Of a stretch of DNA of 64,000 nt, positions 35,752-44,262 are shown piece by piece. The notes below the pieces were generated by a model. That model had not been told where the DNA came from and made no database searches. It saw nothing but the letters and a program-made list of their open reading frames with translations. The translations under genes were made by a program, and so were the position numbers. Within the stretch, counting starts at the first letter, position 1; the number at the start of each line of letters is the position of its first letter. The DNA is from Novilysobacter selenitireducens (GTDB lineage Bacteria > Pseudomonadota > Gammaproteobacteria > Xanthomonadales > Xanthomonadaceae): NCBI RefSeq assembly GCF_020026895.1, contig NZ_JAINZW010000002.1, positions 678,223 to 742,222 on the forward strand. Direction: 5' to 3'.

Positions 35752-37761
35752 ATGGACCCGCACCTGTTCGAAGCGGTGCCCGACGCGCTGCTGATCGTCG
35801 ACGCCGACGGACACATCGTGCGCGCCAACACCAAGGCCCACGCCATGTTCGGCCATGCCCCCGGCACGCTCGAAGGCCAAGGCGTCGAATCCCTGCTGCC
35901 GGCCGACCTGCGCCAGCTGCATCGCGGCCATCGAGCACGCTACCTGGAGGACCCCCACGTGCGCCCCATGGGCACGTCCGGCCAGGTGCTGGTCGGCCAG
36001 CGCGGTGACGGCACCCGCTTCCCGGTCGAAATCGCGCTGAGCCCGCTGGTGCACGGCGGCACGCCGCACGTCCTCGCGTCCATCCGCGACATCACCGACA
36101 CCCAGCGCCAACGCCAGGCGCTGGCCCGCGCGCACTACGACGCGATTGCCGCGCAGGTCGGCCAGCTGGCAATCGAGTTGACCGGCCCCGGCCTGTTCGA
36201 TGCGTTGGCGAGCCTGCTGGCCAACGCCTTGGGCGCCAAAGGCGTCGCCATTGCACTGCGCCCGCCGGGCAGCGAGCACATGCGCATCCAGGCGGTGGCG
36301 GGCCATGGCTGGCGCATCGGTGGCGGCGAGGCCGACGGCCTGGTCCTGCCCGGCTCGGCGTCCGCGTCCGGAAGTACCCCGGTCGTCTACGCACCCGGCG
36401 ATTGCCCGTCCACCCTGCTGGTCGATACCGATCCGGGCTGGCCCGGCGATGCCTGCGTGGTCGTGGTGCCGCTACAGGCCACCGAACGCGTCGCCGGCGC
36501 ACTGCTGGTCGCCGCGTCCGCCGACCGCGTGGATGCCGACGCCCTGCACCTGCTGCACTCGACCGGCAGCCTGCTGTCCACCCTGCTACGGCAGCGCCGG
36601 GCCGAGGAGGCGCTCGCCCACGCGCAGCGCCTGGATGCACTTGGCCAGCTGACCGGCGGCATCGCGCACGACTTCAACAACCTGCTGACGGTGCTGTCGG
36701 GCAGCCTCCAGCTGCTTCGCCCGCACGTGCATACCGAGGACGCGGCCGACCTCATCGAAAGCGCGATGCGCTCCGTCGACCGCGGCAGCCAGCTCACGCG
36801 CAAGCTGCTGGCCTTCGCGCGCCGCCAGCGCTTGCTGCCGCGCGCGGTGGACGTGGGCGAGTTGCTGGATGACCTGCAGCGCATGCTGGCGCGCACGCTG
36901 GGCGAGCGCATCGTGCTGCAAACGTCCGCGCCCGATGGCGTGCCGCCGATCTTTGTCGACCCGGGCCAAGTGGAAGCGGCGTTGCTCAACCTCGTGTTCA
37001 ACGCGCGCGACGCCATGGCCATGGGCGGCACCATCGATATCGCGGCCTCTGCGCTGGACGTCCCGCAGGAACACGCCGACGACGACCTTCCGCCTGGCCG
37101 GTACGTGCGGATCAACGTCGCCGACACCGGCCTGGGCATGCCCCCGGACACCCTGGCACGCGCGATGGAACCGTTCTTCACCACCAAGGATGCCGGACGC
37201 GGCAGCGGGCTGGGGTTGAGCATGGTGTACGGCTTCGCGCGGCAAAGCGGCGGCGGACTGCGGATCGAGAGCACCCCGGGCCATGGCACGCGGGTGTCGC
37301 TGTATCTCCCGGTGGCGCGTGGCGAGGTCGAGCTGCCGACGGAACGGGCCACGCCGGTGGCGCTATCACGTGGCGAGCGCGTGCTCGTCGTGGAAGACGA
37401 CGCCGACGTGCGCCGCATCGCCATCGCGTTCCTGCGCTCGGGCGGTTACGACGTGCGTGCCGTGCCAGATAGCGAGACCGCGCTCGCCATGCTGCGGGCC
37501 GAACGGTTCGAGCTGCTTTTCAGCGACGTCATGCTCGGCCCCGGGATGGACGGCCAGGCGATGGCACTGGCGGCACAGGACACGCACCCGCGCATCGCCG
37601 TGCTGCTGGCCACCGGCTACGAGGCCCCACTGGGCGAAGCGCCGGGCCCGTTCGAACTGATCAGCAAACCCTACGAGCGCGACGCCCTGCTCGCCCGCGT
37701 CCGCGCCCTGCTCGATGCCGCACACCCGCCCAATGCCGGCAACGCCCAAGACCCCCTGTAG
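35752..37761 (+). CDS. Hybrid sensor histidine kinase (PAS-GAF-HisKA-HATPase-REC)
   Basis: This 669-residue soluble kinase has a PAS domain (residues 1-120), a GAF-like region (130-280), a dimerisation domain with His 306 in GGIAHDFNNLLTVLSGSLQ, an ATPase domain with NLVFNARDAM, DTGLGM and GSGLGLSMVYG, and a C-terminal receiver with Asp 592 in LLFSDVMLG. No membrane helix is present, so it should sense a cytoplasmic signal. It follows the response regulator closely. The TAG stop is inside the REP cluster starting at 37757. Confidence 0.93.
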   Translation: MDPHLFEAVPDALLIVDADGHIVRANTKAHAMFGHAPGTLEGQGVESLLPADLRQLHRGHRARYLEDPHVRPMGTSGQVLVGQRGDGTRFPVEIALSPLVHGGTPHVLASIRDITDTQRQRQALARAHYDAIAAQVGQLAIELTGPGLFDALASLLANALGAKGVAIALRPPGSEHMRIQAVAGHGWRIGGGEADGLVLPGSASASGSTPVVYAPGDCPSTLLVDTDPGWPGDACVVVVPLQATERVAGALLVAASADRVDADALHLLHSTGSLLSTLLRQRRAEEALAHAQRLDALGQLTGGIAHDFNNLLTVLSGSLQLLRPHVHTEDAADLIESAMRSVDRGSQLTRKLLAFARRQRLLPRAVDVGELLDDLQRMLARTLGERIVLQTSAPDGVPPIFVDPGQVEAALLNLVFNARDAMAMGGTIDIAASALDVPQEHADDDLPPGRYVRINVADTGLGMPPDTLARAMEPFFTTKDAGRGSGLGLSMVYGFARQSGGGLRIESTPGHGTRVSLYLPVARGEVELPTERATPVALSRGERVLVVEDDADVRRIAIAFLRSGGYDVRAVPDSETALAMLRAERFELLFSDVMLGPGMDGQAMALAAQDTHPRIAVLLATGYEAPLGEAPGPFELISKPYERDALLARVRALLDAAHPPNAGNAQDPL

Positions 37762-38004
37762 GAGCGGCTTCAGCCGCGATCGGGAACCGGTGAGACCGGT
37801 CCCCTCACCCGCGTTGCTGACGCCATCAGCTGTAGGAGCGACGTAAGTCGCGAACACCACCTCACTCGGATGCAACGGTCGCGACTCACGTCGCTCCTAC
37901 AACGAGTCGCGGCACACGTCCGCATCTGTAGGAGTGGCTTCAGCCGCGATCGGAAAGCTGTCGCCCGTCCGACTTCGGATCGCGGCTGAAGCCGCTCCTA
38001 CAGA
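37757..38004. repeat. REP element cluster (two pairs)
   Basis: This 248-bp gap holds a 'TGTAGGAGCGGCTTCAGCCG' arm, a type-2 inverted pair ('TGTAGGAGCGACGTAAGTCG' and 'CGACTCACGTCGCTCCTACA') and a second type-1 inverted pair ('TGTAGGAGTGGCTTCAGCCG' and 'CGCGGCTGAAGCCGCTCCTA'). It is the largest REP block in the window and lies between two convergent genes. Confidence 0.88.
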
Positions 38005-38040
38005 GGAACGCATCCCGGCGAATTGCAGCATTGCCCGCCT

Positions 38041-38754
38041 TCAATGACAGACCGGAACGGTGTCATCGGATGCCGGCACCCCACGCAATGCAGCCAGGTC
38101 GACCAGTTCCAGCACGCGCCCATCGACCGACACCAGCCCGCGCGCCTGCAACCGTCCCAGTGCGCGTGTCACCGTCTCCAGCGTGAGCCCGAGGAAGCTG
38201 CCGATCTCAGCGCGCGTCATGCGCAGCATCAGCTGGTGCGCGCTGTAGCCCAGCGCGGCAAGCCGGTCGGACAGGTCGGCCAGGAACAGCGCGACCCGCG
38301 CGTCGGCGCTGAGCGTGGACAGGTCCAGCATCCAGTACCAGTCGCGCCGCAACTCGCGCGCAAGGCAGCGCGTCACGTAGGCCTGCAACTCCTGCGGCGC
38401 CTCGTCCAGATGACGGCATGGCAGCTCCCATGCCTCGCCCACGTCCAGCGCGATGGCGTCGCAGGCATAGGTGCCCAGGTCCAGCGCCTCGAGCCCCAGA
38501 ATGTCTCCCCGCATCGGGAACCCCGTGATCCGCTCGCGCCCATCGGCGCTGATCACCCGGGTCTTCAGGCATCCGGCGTGCACGTAGTACAGCGCCCCCC
38601 GGTCCTGCCCGGCCAGGAACAAAGGCTGTCGGGGGCGCAGGCGATGCTTGATCAAGGGCCAGCCCGCATCCAGCGCCGCATGGGAACCCATCATCCCCAT
38701 CCTCGTGGTCGCCAGCGGCCGCATCGCGGCCCGTTCCGTAATCGCCTGTTGCAT
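38041..38754 (-). CDS. Crp/Fnr family transcriptional regulator without FNR cluster cysteines
   Basis: This 237-residue protein has a cyclic-nucleotide-like sensor domain ('PLFLAGQDRGALYYVHAGCL', 'ITGFPMRGDILGLEALDLG') and an FNR-type helix-turn-helix, MTRAEIGSFLGLTLETVTRALGRLQARG. The recognition helix keeps Glu and Arg of the E. coli E-x-x-S-R motif, with Thr for Ser. The N-terminal cysteines that hold FNR's Fe-S cluster are absent, as in FixK or DNR proteins. GGAGGG precedes the ATG. FNR-type boxes in neighbouring promoters suggest it controls this region. Confidence 0.88.
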   Translation of the reverse strand: MQQAITERAAMRPLATTRMGMMGSHAALDAGWPLIKHRLRPRQPLFLAGQDRGALYYVHAGCLKTRVISADGRERITGFPMRGDILGLEALDLGTYACDAIALDVGEAWELPCRHLDEAPQELQAYVTRCLARELRRDWYWMLDLSTLSADARVALFLADLSDRLAALGYSAHQLMLRMTRAEIGSFLGLTLETVTRALGRLQARGLVSVDGRVLELVDLAALRGVPASDDTVPVCH

Positions 38755-38817
38755 GTGCGCGCCCTCCGGAGATGACGCCACGCTAGCCGGGCGCCGCGCG
38801 CGAACGACGTCAGCCAC

Positions 38818-38842
38818 GTAACGGCGTGTAACGGTGTGTAAC
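38818..38842. promoter_or_regulatory. Three GTAAC repeats at 10-bp spacing
   Basis: GTAAC occurs at 38818, 38828 and 38838, exactly one DNA turn apart, between the Crp/Fnr gene and an FNR-type box. In-phase direct repeats of this sort commonly bind a regulator along one face of the helix; which one is unknown. Confidence 0.4.
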
Positions 38843-38855
38843 ACCCCGCCCCGTG

Positions 38856-38869
38856 TTGACGCCGGTCAA
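38856..38869. promoter_or_regulatory. FNR-type box upstream of iron-permease-like gene
   Basis: TTGACGCCGGTCAA fits TTGAY-N4-RTCAA and lies 57 nt ahead of the start codon at 38927. That distance is nearly the same as for the other boxes in this island. Confidence 0.65.
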
Positions 38870-38926
38870 TACCCGGCGGCCCCGGCGCCACCAGGCTGGA
38901 AGCAGTGTGAGTCCGGGAGAAGATGC

Positions 38927-39388
38927 ATGGGCGGCGTGGGCACAGGCGCGTTCAACCGCGCCGCGAAGTCGCTGGCGCGCTACACCGGACGGCCGTCGGC
39001 ATTCCTGCTGGCGGTAGCTGCGGTGGCCGCCTGGCTCGCCTCCGGGCCGCTATTCGACTTCAGCGACACGTGGCAACTGGTGATAAACACCGCCACCACG
39101 GTGGTGACGTTCCTGATGGTGTTCCTGATCCAGAACACCCAAGTGCGCGACACCGAGGCGATGCAGATCAAGCTTGACGAGCTGATTAGGGTTTCGCGCG
39201 ATGCCAGCAACTCCCTGCTGGACCTGGAAGAGCTGGACGAACATGCGCTGGCGATCTTCCGCGACCATTACGAGGCGCTGGCCCGGCAGGCGCGCGCCGA
39301 CATCCACGCCACACTCGCGGCACGCTCGGGCGACATGGGCGAGGCCGGGCGTGCCCCCGGCGCCGGGCCCGCCAGGCCGGCTCAGTGA
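38927..39388 (+). CDS. Low-affinity iron permease family protein
   Basis: This 153-residue protein has two membrane helices (about residues 22-42 and 47-72) with the segment 'WQLVINTATTVVTFLMVFLI' followed by QNTQVRDTEAMQIKLDEL. That is the hallmark of the small bacterial relatives of yeast Fet4 (PF04120). Transport has not been shown for most of these. The ATG at 38927 has GGGAGAA upstream. It overlaps the convergent universal stress gene by 7 nt and is preceded by an FNR-type box. Confidence 0.85.
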   Translation: MGGVGTGAFNRAAKSLARYTGRPSAFLLAVAAVAAWLASGPLFDFSDTWQLVINTATTVVTFLMVFLIQNTQVRDTEAMQIKLDELIRVSRDASNSLLDLEELDEHALAIFRDHYEALARQARADIHATLAARSGDMGEAGRAPGAGPARPAQ

Positions 39389-40224
39389 CTGAAAAACACC
39401 GGCACCGGGCTGCCGAACAGCAACTCGCGCGTCACGCCGCCCACCGCCCACTCGCGCAGGCGCGAGTGCCCGTAGCCACCCGCCACGATCAGGTGCGCAG
39501 GCATCGCGCTGGCGTGCTCCAGCAGCAATGGGCTGACATCGCGCCCCTTGGATTCGCGCACCACGACATTGGCACGCACGCCGTGCCGTGCCAGGTGGGT
39601 GGCGATGTCGCCGCCCGGCTGCGGGCCGTCGCCGCGCTCGCCTCCGGTGGGATCGACGATGACGACGTCGAGCCGCTCGGCCTGCACCAGCAGCGGCAGC
39701 GCGTCGTGCAGCGCGCGCGTCGTGCCACTGGACGGACGCCACGCCAGCAGCACGTTCCGCGGCGGGCGCGGGGAGCGGTTGCGCGGCGGCACCACCAGCA
39801 CCGGCCGGCCCGAATGCGCCAGCAGCGCGGCGATCAGGTCGTGCAGTCGCGCGCCTTCGGCGGTGGAATCCACCGCGCCTGCCACCACCGACAGGTCGGC
39901 GTACTGGGCGCAATGCGCCGCCATGTGCGCCGAGTCGGTGAACAGCGATTCCACCACGCGCACCTCGTGCGGCACGCCTGAGTCGGCCAGTTCACGGCGC
40001 CGCTTCTCCGCATTGACCTCGGCCTGGGCGCGAAGGCGGCAGTACAACCCGTCCATCGCCACGTCCGGGCTTAGCCCCCACGGGCTGGCCGCCGGCAGCG
40101 GCAGCGCGACGATCTCCAGCAGCGCCAAGTGGGCGTCGAAGTGCGCGGCCATGTCGAGGGCCGCGCGTATGGCATCCGCGTCGGCCGGGTTACCGGAAAG
40201 CGGGACAAGCAGGTCCTTGAACAT
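39382..40224 (-). CDS. Universal stress protein, two-domain
   Basis: This 280-residue tandem UspA protein opens with FKDLLVPLSGNPADADAI. The second half begins at 'PRNVLLAWRPSSGTTRALHD' and ends with 'HLIVAGGYGHSRLREWAVGG' plus VTRELL, a G-x2-G-x9-G nucleotide-binding loop. It belongs to the E-type tandem Usps that respond to respiratory or oxygen stress. The Met at 40224 is chosen as giving the normal Usp N-terminus; a start ten codons upstream is possible. An FNR-type box (40281-40294) lies 56 nt before it. Confidence 0.88.
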   Translation of the reverse strand: MFKDLLVPLSGNPADADAIRAALDMAAHFDAHLALLEIVALPLPAASPWGLSPDVAMDGLYCRLRAQAEVNAEKRRRELADSGVPHEVRVVESLFTDSAHMAAHCAQYADLSVVAGAVDSTAEGARLHDLIAALLAHSGRPVLVVPPRNRSPRPPRNVLLAWRPSSGTTRALHDALPLLVQAERLDVVIVDPTGGERGDGPQPGGDIATHLARHGVRANVVVRESKGRDVSPLLLEHASAMPAHLIVAGGYGHSRLREWAVGGVTRELLFGSPVPVFFSH

Positions 40225-40280
40225 GGCGGCGCAACCGGTGGGTGGGGCCTGCATTGCATCGCACCCGCGCAGGGCCGGGA

Positions 40281-40294
40281 TTGACCTGCGTCAA
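40281..40294. promoter_or_regulatory. FNR-type box upstream of tandem universal stress gene
   Basis: TTGACCTGCGTCAA lies 56 nt ahead of the minus-strand start at 40224. A second box, 40325-40338, faces the opposite gene, so this divergent region carries one box per direction. Confidence 0.65.
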
Positions 40295-40324
40295 AGGCGC
40301 GTCGCGTAACCCACAGGGCGGGCT

Positions 40325-40338
40325 TTGATCGAGATCAA
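40325..40338. promoter_or_regulatory. FNR-type box upstream of uspA
   Basis: TTGATCGAGATCAA is a perfect match to the FNR consensus TTGAT-N4-ATCAA. It lies 57 nt ahead of the start at 40396, the first gene of a three-gene operon. Confidence 0.8.
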
Positions 40339-40395
40339 GCGCGCGACCGCGCCCGTGGCCCAGCATGGCCATCACCCGACCGAAGGAGTACGCCG

Positions 40396-40818
40396 ATGAA
40401 GATCCTGCTTGCCGTGGATGGCAGTGACATGGCGTTGCGCGCCACGCGGCATGTCGTAGCGCTGGCCAAGGCGATGTCCAAGCCGCCCACCGTGTTCCTG
40501 CTGCATGCCGACCCGCCGCTGCTGCCCGATGCCGCCCGGGCGCTCGGGCCCGATGCCACCGCGCGCTACCACCACGAGAACAGCGAATACGCGACCCGGC
40601 GCGCGCGCAGCGCACTGAAGCGCGCGGGCCTGGCGTTCGACGAGATCCACGCCGTCGCCGACCCGGCCGAGGCCGTCATCAAGCACGTGCGCGCCGGCAA
40701 GTGCGATCTGATCGTCATGGGCTCGCACGGGCGCAGCGCGCTCAAGAGCGCCCTGCTCGGCTCGGTCGCCAGCAAGGTGCTGGCGCACTGCCAGACGCCG
40801 GTCACGGTGGTGCGTTGA
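40396..40818 (+). CDS. Universal stress protein UspA family
   Basis: This 140-residue single-domain Usp opens with MKILLAVDGSDMALRA and has the ATP-loop 'IVMGSHGRSALKSALLGSVA' followed by SKVL (G-x2-G-x9-G-S). It is cytoplasmic and probably ATP-binding. A GAAGGAG-like site precedes the ATG. The stop overlaps the following L,D-transpeptidase start (TGATG), so both are made together under the FNR-type box at 40325. Confidence 0.93.
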   Translation: MKILLAVDGSDMALRATRHVVALAKAMSKPPTVFLLHADPPLLPDAARALGPDATARYHHENSEYATRRARSALKRAGLAFDEIHAVADPAEAVIKHVRAGKCDLIVMGSHGRSALKSALLGSVASKVLAHCQTPVTVVR

Positions 40819-41858
40819 TGGGTCTGTTTCCGGCACGGGGACACCGTCGCATCGCCGGCGTCGCGCTCGCACTCGCACTGGCGCTGGTGACGGGTGCCAT
40901 AGCGGGTGCCTCAGCAGCGCCGGCGCAGGAACCGGCCTTCAGCTGGACGCCGCAGGTCGCGCCCGCCGGCCCGGTGCTGATCGTGATCGGCCTGGAGGAG
41001 CAACGCGCGGTGGTGTACCGCAACGGCGTACGCATCGGCAGCTCGCCGGTGAGCACGGGCAAGGCCGGCCACGAGACGCCGACGGGTGTCTTCAACATCC
41101 TGCAGAAGCGGCGCGAGCACTACTCCAACCTCTACAACAACGCGCCCATGCCCTTCATGCAGCGGCTGACGTGGGACGGCATCGCGCTGCATGCCGGCCA
41201 CCTGCCCGGCTACCCAGCGTCACATGGCTGCGTTCGCCTGCCCTACGACTTTTCCGAAGCCCTGTTCGGCATCACCGAGCGCGGCATGACGGTGGTGGTC
41301 GCGCAGCAGCTGGAGTCGCCCAGCGTGGCCACGCGCACACCGTTCGGCAGCGGCGCACCAGTGGACGATGGAGGGGCGCTGGACGGCTGGAGCTGGCAAC
41401 CCGATCTGTCGCCTTCCGGTCCAGTCACCATGGTGCTCAGCACCGCGGACCAGACGCTGGTGGTGATGCGCGGCGGTATCGAGATCGGTCGCGGCCCGGT
41501 GCGCGTCGATGCCGGCATGGGCACCGAGGCGTACGCGGTGCTCGAAGGCACAGCAGCGGAAGACAGCCGTCTCGCGCCGGGCCAACCGGCCCTTAACTGG
41601 ATGCAGATTCCCGTCCGCTTGGACAACGCGCCGGAACGCTCGGGTGAAGACATGCGGACGGCGGTGGCGGCCGGCCGCGTTCACATCGACCCGGCATTTG
41701 CCGTTCAGGTGCATGCCGTGCTCGCGCCCGGCAGCACGCTGCTGGTCACGCCTGAATCGATTGCGGACGTGAGTACCGAAGGCTTCACGATCCTCGAAGC
41801 GGCTGTCCCCTCAACCGATGCGCCGGATAGTCAGGAAAGTGAAGAAAAACAAAGGTGA
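40818..41858 (+). CDS. L,D-transpeptidase (YkuD domain)
   Basis: This 346-residue exported protein has a signal peptide (residues 1-34) and a YkuD catalytic domain with the motif HAGHLPGYPASHGCVRLP, placing catalytic Cys 138 and His 136. A second, weaker repeat of the domain follows from about residue 200 without the Cys motif. It should form 3-3 cross-links or anchor proteins to peptidoglycan in the periplasm. Being second in a uspA operon links it to stress. Confidence 0.9.
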   Translation: MGLFPARGHRRIAGVALALALALVTGAIAGASAAPAQEPAFSWTPQVAPAGPVLIVIGLEEQRAVVYRNGVRIGSSPVSTGKAGHETPTGVFNILQKRREHYSNLYNNAPMPFMQRLTWDGIALHAGHLPGYPASHGCVRLPYDFSEALFGITERGMTVVVAQQLESPSVATRTPFGSGAPVDDGGALDGWSWQPDLSPSGPVTMVLSTADQTLVVMRGGIEIGRGPVRVDAGMGTEAYAVLEGTAAEDSRLAPGQPALNWMQIPVRLDNAPERSGEDMRTAVAAGRVHIDPAFAVQVHAVLAPGSTLLVTPESIADVSTEGFTILEAAVPSTDAPDSQESEEKQR

Positions 41859-41914
41859 ACGACACATTCTTCACGGGTCGACCCATGCGTTTTTATCACG
41901 TAGCCTTCACCCCC

Positions 41915-42769
41915 ATGAGCCGAATCCGACTGCCGTTTCTTGTCCTCGCAGCGACCGTGTCGCTCTCCCTCACCGCATCCCCCGCCGCTGGCGGCCGTGA
42001 CGCCCCCTCGGGCGCCGCCGCGTCGTCGAGTGCGCCTGCGTCGCTTGCACTCGCGCAGCCGATGACTGCATCGGCCAGCGCACAGAGCGCAACGCCGGTC
42101 GCCACGACCACCGCCTCGGCCGGCAGCGCCGCAATCGCCGCACCGATGCTGGCCGCGCTCATGGCGCAGGCGCCGACGGTCGATGCCGAAGCCCTCGGCC
42201 TGGCACTGAAGGCGCGCAACTGCGCCGTCGCCTCCGGCCAGGCGCGTCCGGAAGCCAACCTCACGCTGATCGACTACTCGCGTCCGTCCACCGAGCCGCG
42301 CATGTGGGTGTTCGACCTCAACGACCAGCGCGTGCTGTACACCGAGCACGTCGCGCACGGCCGCAACACCGGCCACAACATGGCGACGAGCTTCTCCAAC
42401 GTCGAAGGCAGCTACCAGTCTAGCCTCGGCCTGTTCGCCACCGCCGAGTCGTACGTGGGCAGCAACGGCTACTCGATGCGCATGGACGGCCTGGAGCCGG
42501 GCATCAACGACGCCGCGCGTGCGCGCGCCATCGTCATCCACGGTGCGCCCTACGTGAATCCTGAGCAGGCCCAGCGCCAGGGCCGCCTCGGCCGCAGCCT
42601 CGGCTGCCCGGCCCTGCGCCAGGCGGTCTCGCGCGAAGTGATCGACACCATCAAGGACGGCCACCTGGTGTTCGCCTACTACCCGGACCAGAAGTGGCTG
42701 GCGTCCTCGCGCTTCCTGGACTGCCCGTCCAACCAGCTGGCCGCGGTGGAGTCGACCACGCGCGGCTGA
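41915..42769 (+). CDS. Murein L,D-transpeptidase catalytic domain protein (YkuD_2 type)
   Basis: This protein of about 284 residues has a signal peptide ('SRIRLPFLVLAATVSLSL'), an Ala/Ser/Thr-rich linker and a YkuD_2 domain. The core has GHNMATSFSNVEGSYQSSLG, IVIHGAPY with His 209 and GRLGRSLGCPALRQ with Cys 231. The start is uncertain: an in-frame GTG at 41855 overlaps the previous stop, but the Met at 41915 gives a clean signal peptide. It is the third gene of the uspA operon. Confidence 0.85.
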   Translation: MSRIRLPFLVLAATVSLSLTASPAAGGRDAPSGAAASSSAPASLALAQPMTASASAQSATPVATTTASAGSAAIAAPMLAALMAQAPTVDAEALGLALKARNCAVASGQARPEANLTLIDYSRPSTEPRMWVFDLNDQRVLYTEHVAHGRNTGHNMATSFSNVEGSYQSSLGLFATAESYVGSNGYSMRMDGLEPGINDAARARAIVIHGAPYVNPEQAQRQGRLGRSLGCPALRQAVSREVIDTIKDGHLVFAYYPDQKWLASSRFLDCPSNQLAAVESTTRG

Positions 42770-42795
42770 GCCTTGCGGCTTCGATCCGGGTCACC

Positions 42796-42831
42796 GAACG
42801 CCCGCGCATGCCTGAGCACGCGCGGGCGTTC
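42796..42831 (+). terminator. Hairpin after L,D-transpeptidase operon
   Basis: A perfect 12-bp stem GAACGCCCGCGC / GCGCGGGCGTTC with a 12-nt loop lies just after the operon. It has no T-run, so it may be a weak terminator or an RNA-stabilising hairpin. Confidence 0.55.
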
Positions 42832-42868
42832 TCGCATCGTGGGTTGCCGATGTTGAACCCGCGCCGGG

Positions 42869-42882
42869 TTGACCTGGATCAA
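42869..42882. promoter_or_regulatory. FNR-type box upstream of GNAT gene
   Basis: TTGACCTGGATCAA fits the FNR consensus and is 59 nt ahead of the start codon at 42942. Confidence 0.7.
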
Positions 42883-42941
42883 CACGGCGCGTGGCGCGGC
42901 GCGGGAGCTTGACGGCTCCCCCACCCGTGCAGCCGACCCCC

Positions 42942-43526
42942 ATGGAACAGATCCTCACCCCGCCCGCGTCGCCCACGATCTACGCCGGGCCGGACTACCC
43001 GTGCTGGACCCACGTCCTCGATGACGGTCGCACCGTCCACATCCGCCCGCTCCGCCGCCAGGATGCAGAGGCCGACCGTCGCTTCATCAAGGGGTTGTCA
43101 TCTGAATCGCGGCGCGCGCGGTTCCTGGGCAGCATGTCCGAGCCCAGCGACGAGGAGATCGACGCGCTGACCGACATCGACTACGTCAACGACGTTGCAC
43201 TAGCCGCCACCACGCAGGCCGGGGGTCGCGAGGACATCGTCGGCGTGGCCCGCTACGCCACCGACAACGCCGGCGAACGCTGCGAATGCGCCGTGGTCGT
43301 GGCCGATGACTGGCAGGGCCATGGGCTGGCCACCGCGCTGATGAAGCGGCTGATCAGGATCGCGCAGGAGCGCGGCCTGCGGCTGATGGAGTCCTACGAC
43401 CTGGCCGGCAACATCGGCATGCACGACCTCGCAAGGTCGCTGGGCTTCCACGTCCGGCGCGACCCGCAGGACGTCCACCAGCTGATCTACGCGCTGCCGC
43501 TCAATCCCCAGCGTCCCGCGTTGTGA
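42942..43526 (+). CDS. GNAT family N-acetyltransferase
   Basis: This 194-residue protein has an N-terminal 'VLDDGRTVHIRPLRRQDAEA' start, 'FLGSMSEPSDEEIDALTDID' and an acetyl-CoA loop DWQGHGLATALMKRLI near residue 125. It resembles the GNAT domain of Pat/PatZ-type protein acetyltransferases that modify acyl-CoA synthetases, but the other domains are missing. The first Met with sensible length is at 42942. An FNR-type box lies upstream. Confidence 0.85.
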   Translation: MEQILTPPASPTIYAGPDYPCWTHVLDDGRTVHIRPLRRQDAEADRRFIKGLSSESRRARFLGSMSEPSDEEIDALTDIDYVNDVALAATTQAGGREDIVGVARYATDNAGERCECAVVVADDWQGHGLATALMKRLIRIAQERGLRLMESYDLAGNIGMHDLARSLGFHVRRDPQDVHQLIYALPLNPQRPAL

Positions 43527-44262
43527 GGCCGGCGCGGCGCATGCGCACGGTGGCAATGGCGACCACCAGCGCCAGCAGCGCAGCGCCCGCGGCCAGCAGC
43601 ACCCAGCGTCCCGCGACCAGGCCGTGTCCGATCAGGACGGTGGCGACCGCATACGGCAGTTCCGCCAGCGCCAGCGCAGCGAAGTACACGCGCGGGCGCA
43701 CCCGCAGGTAACCGCACAGGTAGCCGGGCACCTCCGAGGGCAGGGCCAGCTGCAGCGCGAATACGATCGGGAAATCCAGCCCGGGCGGGAAGCGTGCGGC
43801 CAGCCGCACGACCCGGCGGTGCATCGATGACCCGGCGGCGCGACCGTTTGGCAGCCCTTGCGCGCCGTTGCCCGAAGGCGCCAGTCCCCGGCCCAGCAGG
43901 TACGTCAGCCCGCCGCCGAGCCACCACCCAAGCCACAACAGTGCAAACGTCGCCGCGCTGCCCCATGCGCTGACTGCCGCGGGCACCAGCACCGCGCCGG
44001 AGAAGAACGCGACCACCGCCGAAGCAGCCGAGAGCACCACGAACGCCAGCGCGCCCGCCAGGGGATGCTGGTCGAGCAACGGCGCCAGCGTCAGCAGCCA
44101 CGCGAGGAGCGGCTCGATCCACTGTGTCGCCAGCAACATCGCCAGCAGGAGCGCTGCGAGTGCCAGCAGCGCAAGCCTGCGGCGGCCCAGTCGGGCCGCC
44201 AACCATCGCGGCACGCCACGGGGTCGGCCGTCACGCGACCGCCGTCGCGCCGCCGGCTTCAA
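43501..44262 (-). CDS. TVP38/DedA-like (VTT domain) membrane protein
   Basis: This protein of about 253 residues has a basic N-terminus and six or so hydrophobic helices, including 'FFSGAVLVPAAVSAWGSAAT', the 'LLGRGL' motif and 'ALPSEVPGYLCGYLRVRPRV', as in SNARE-associated (VTT) proteins that move lipids across membranes. The start is unsure: the TTG at 44262 overlaps the upstream stop (TTGA); a GTG at 44214 would shorten it by 16 residues. It overlaps the 3' end of the GNAT gene. Confidence 0.8.
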   Translation of the reverse strand: MKPAARRRSRDGRPRGVPRWLAARLGRRRLALLALAALLLAMLLATQWIEPLLAWLLTLAPLLDQHPLAGALAFVVLSAASAVVAFFSGAVLVPAAVSAWGSAATFALLWLGWWLGGGLTYLLGRGLAPSGNGAQGLPNGRAAGSSMHRRVVRLAARFPPGLDFPIVFALQLALPSEVPGYLCGYLRVRPRVYFAALALAELPYAVATVLIGHGLVAGRWVLLAAGAALLALVVAIATVRMRRAGLTTRDAGD

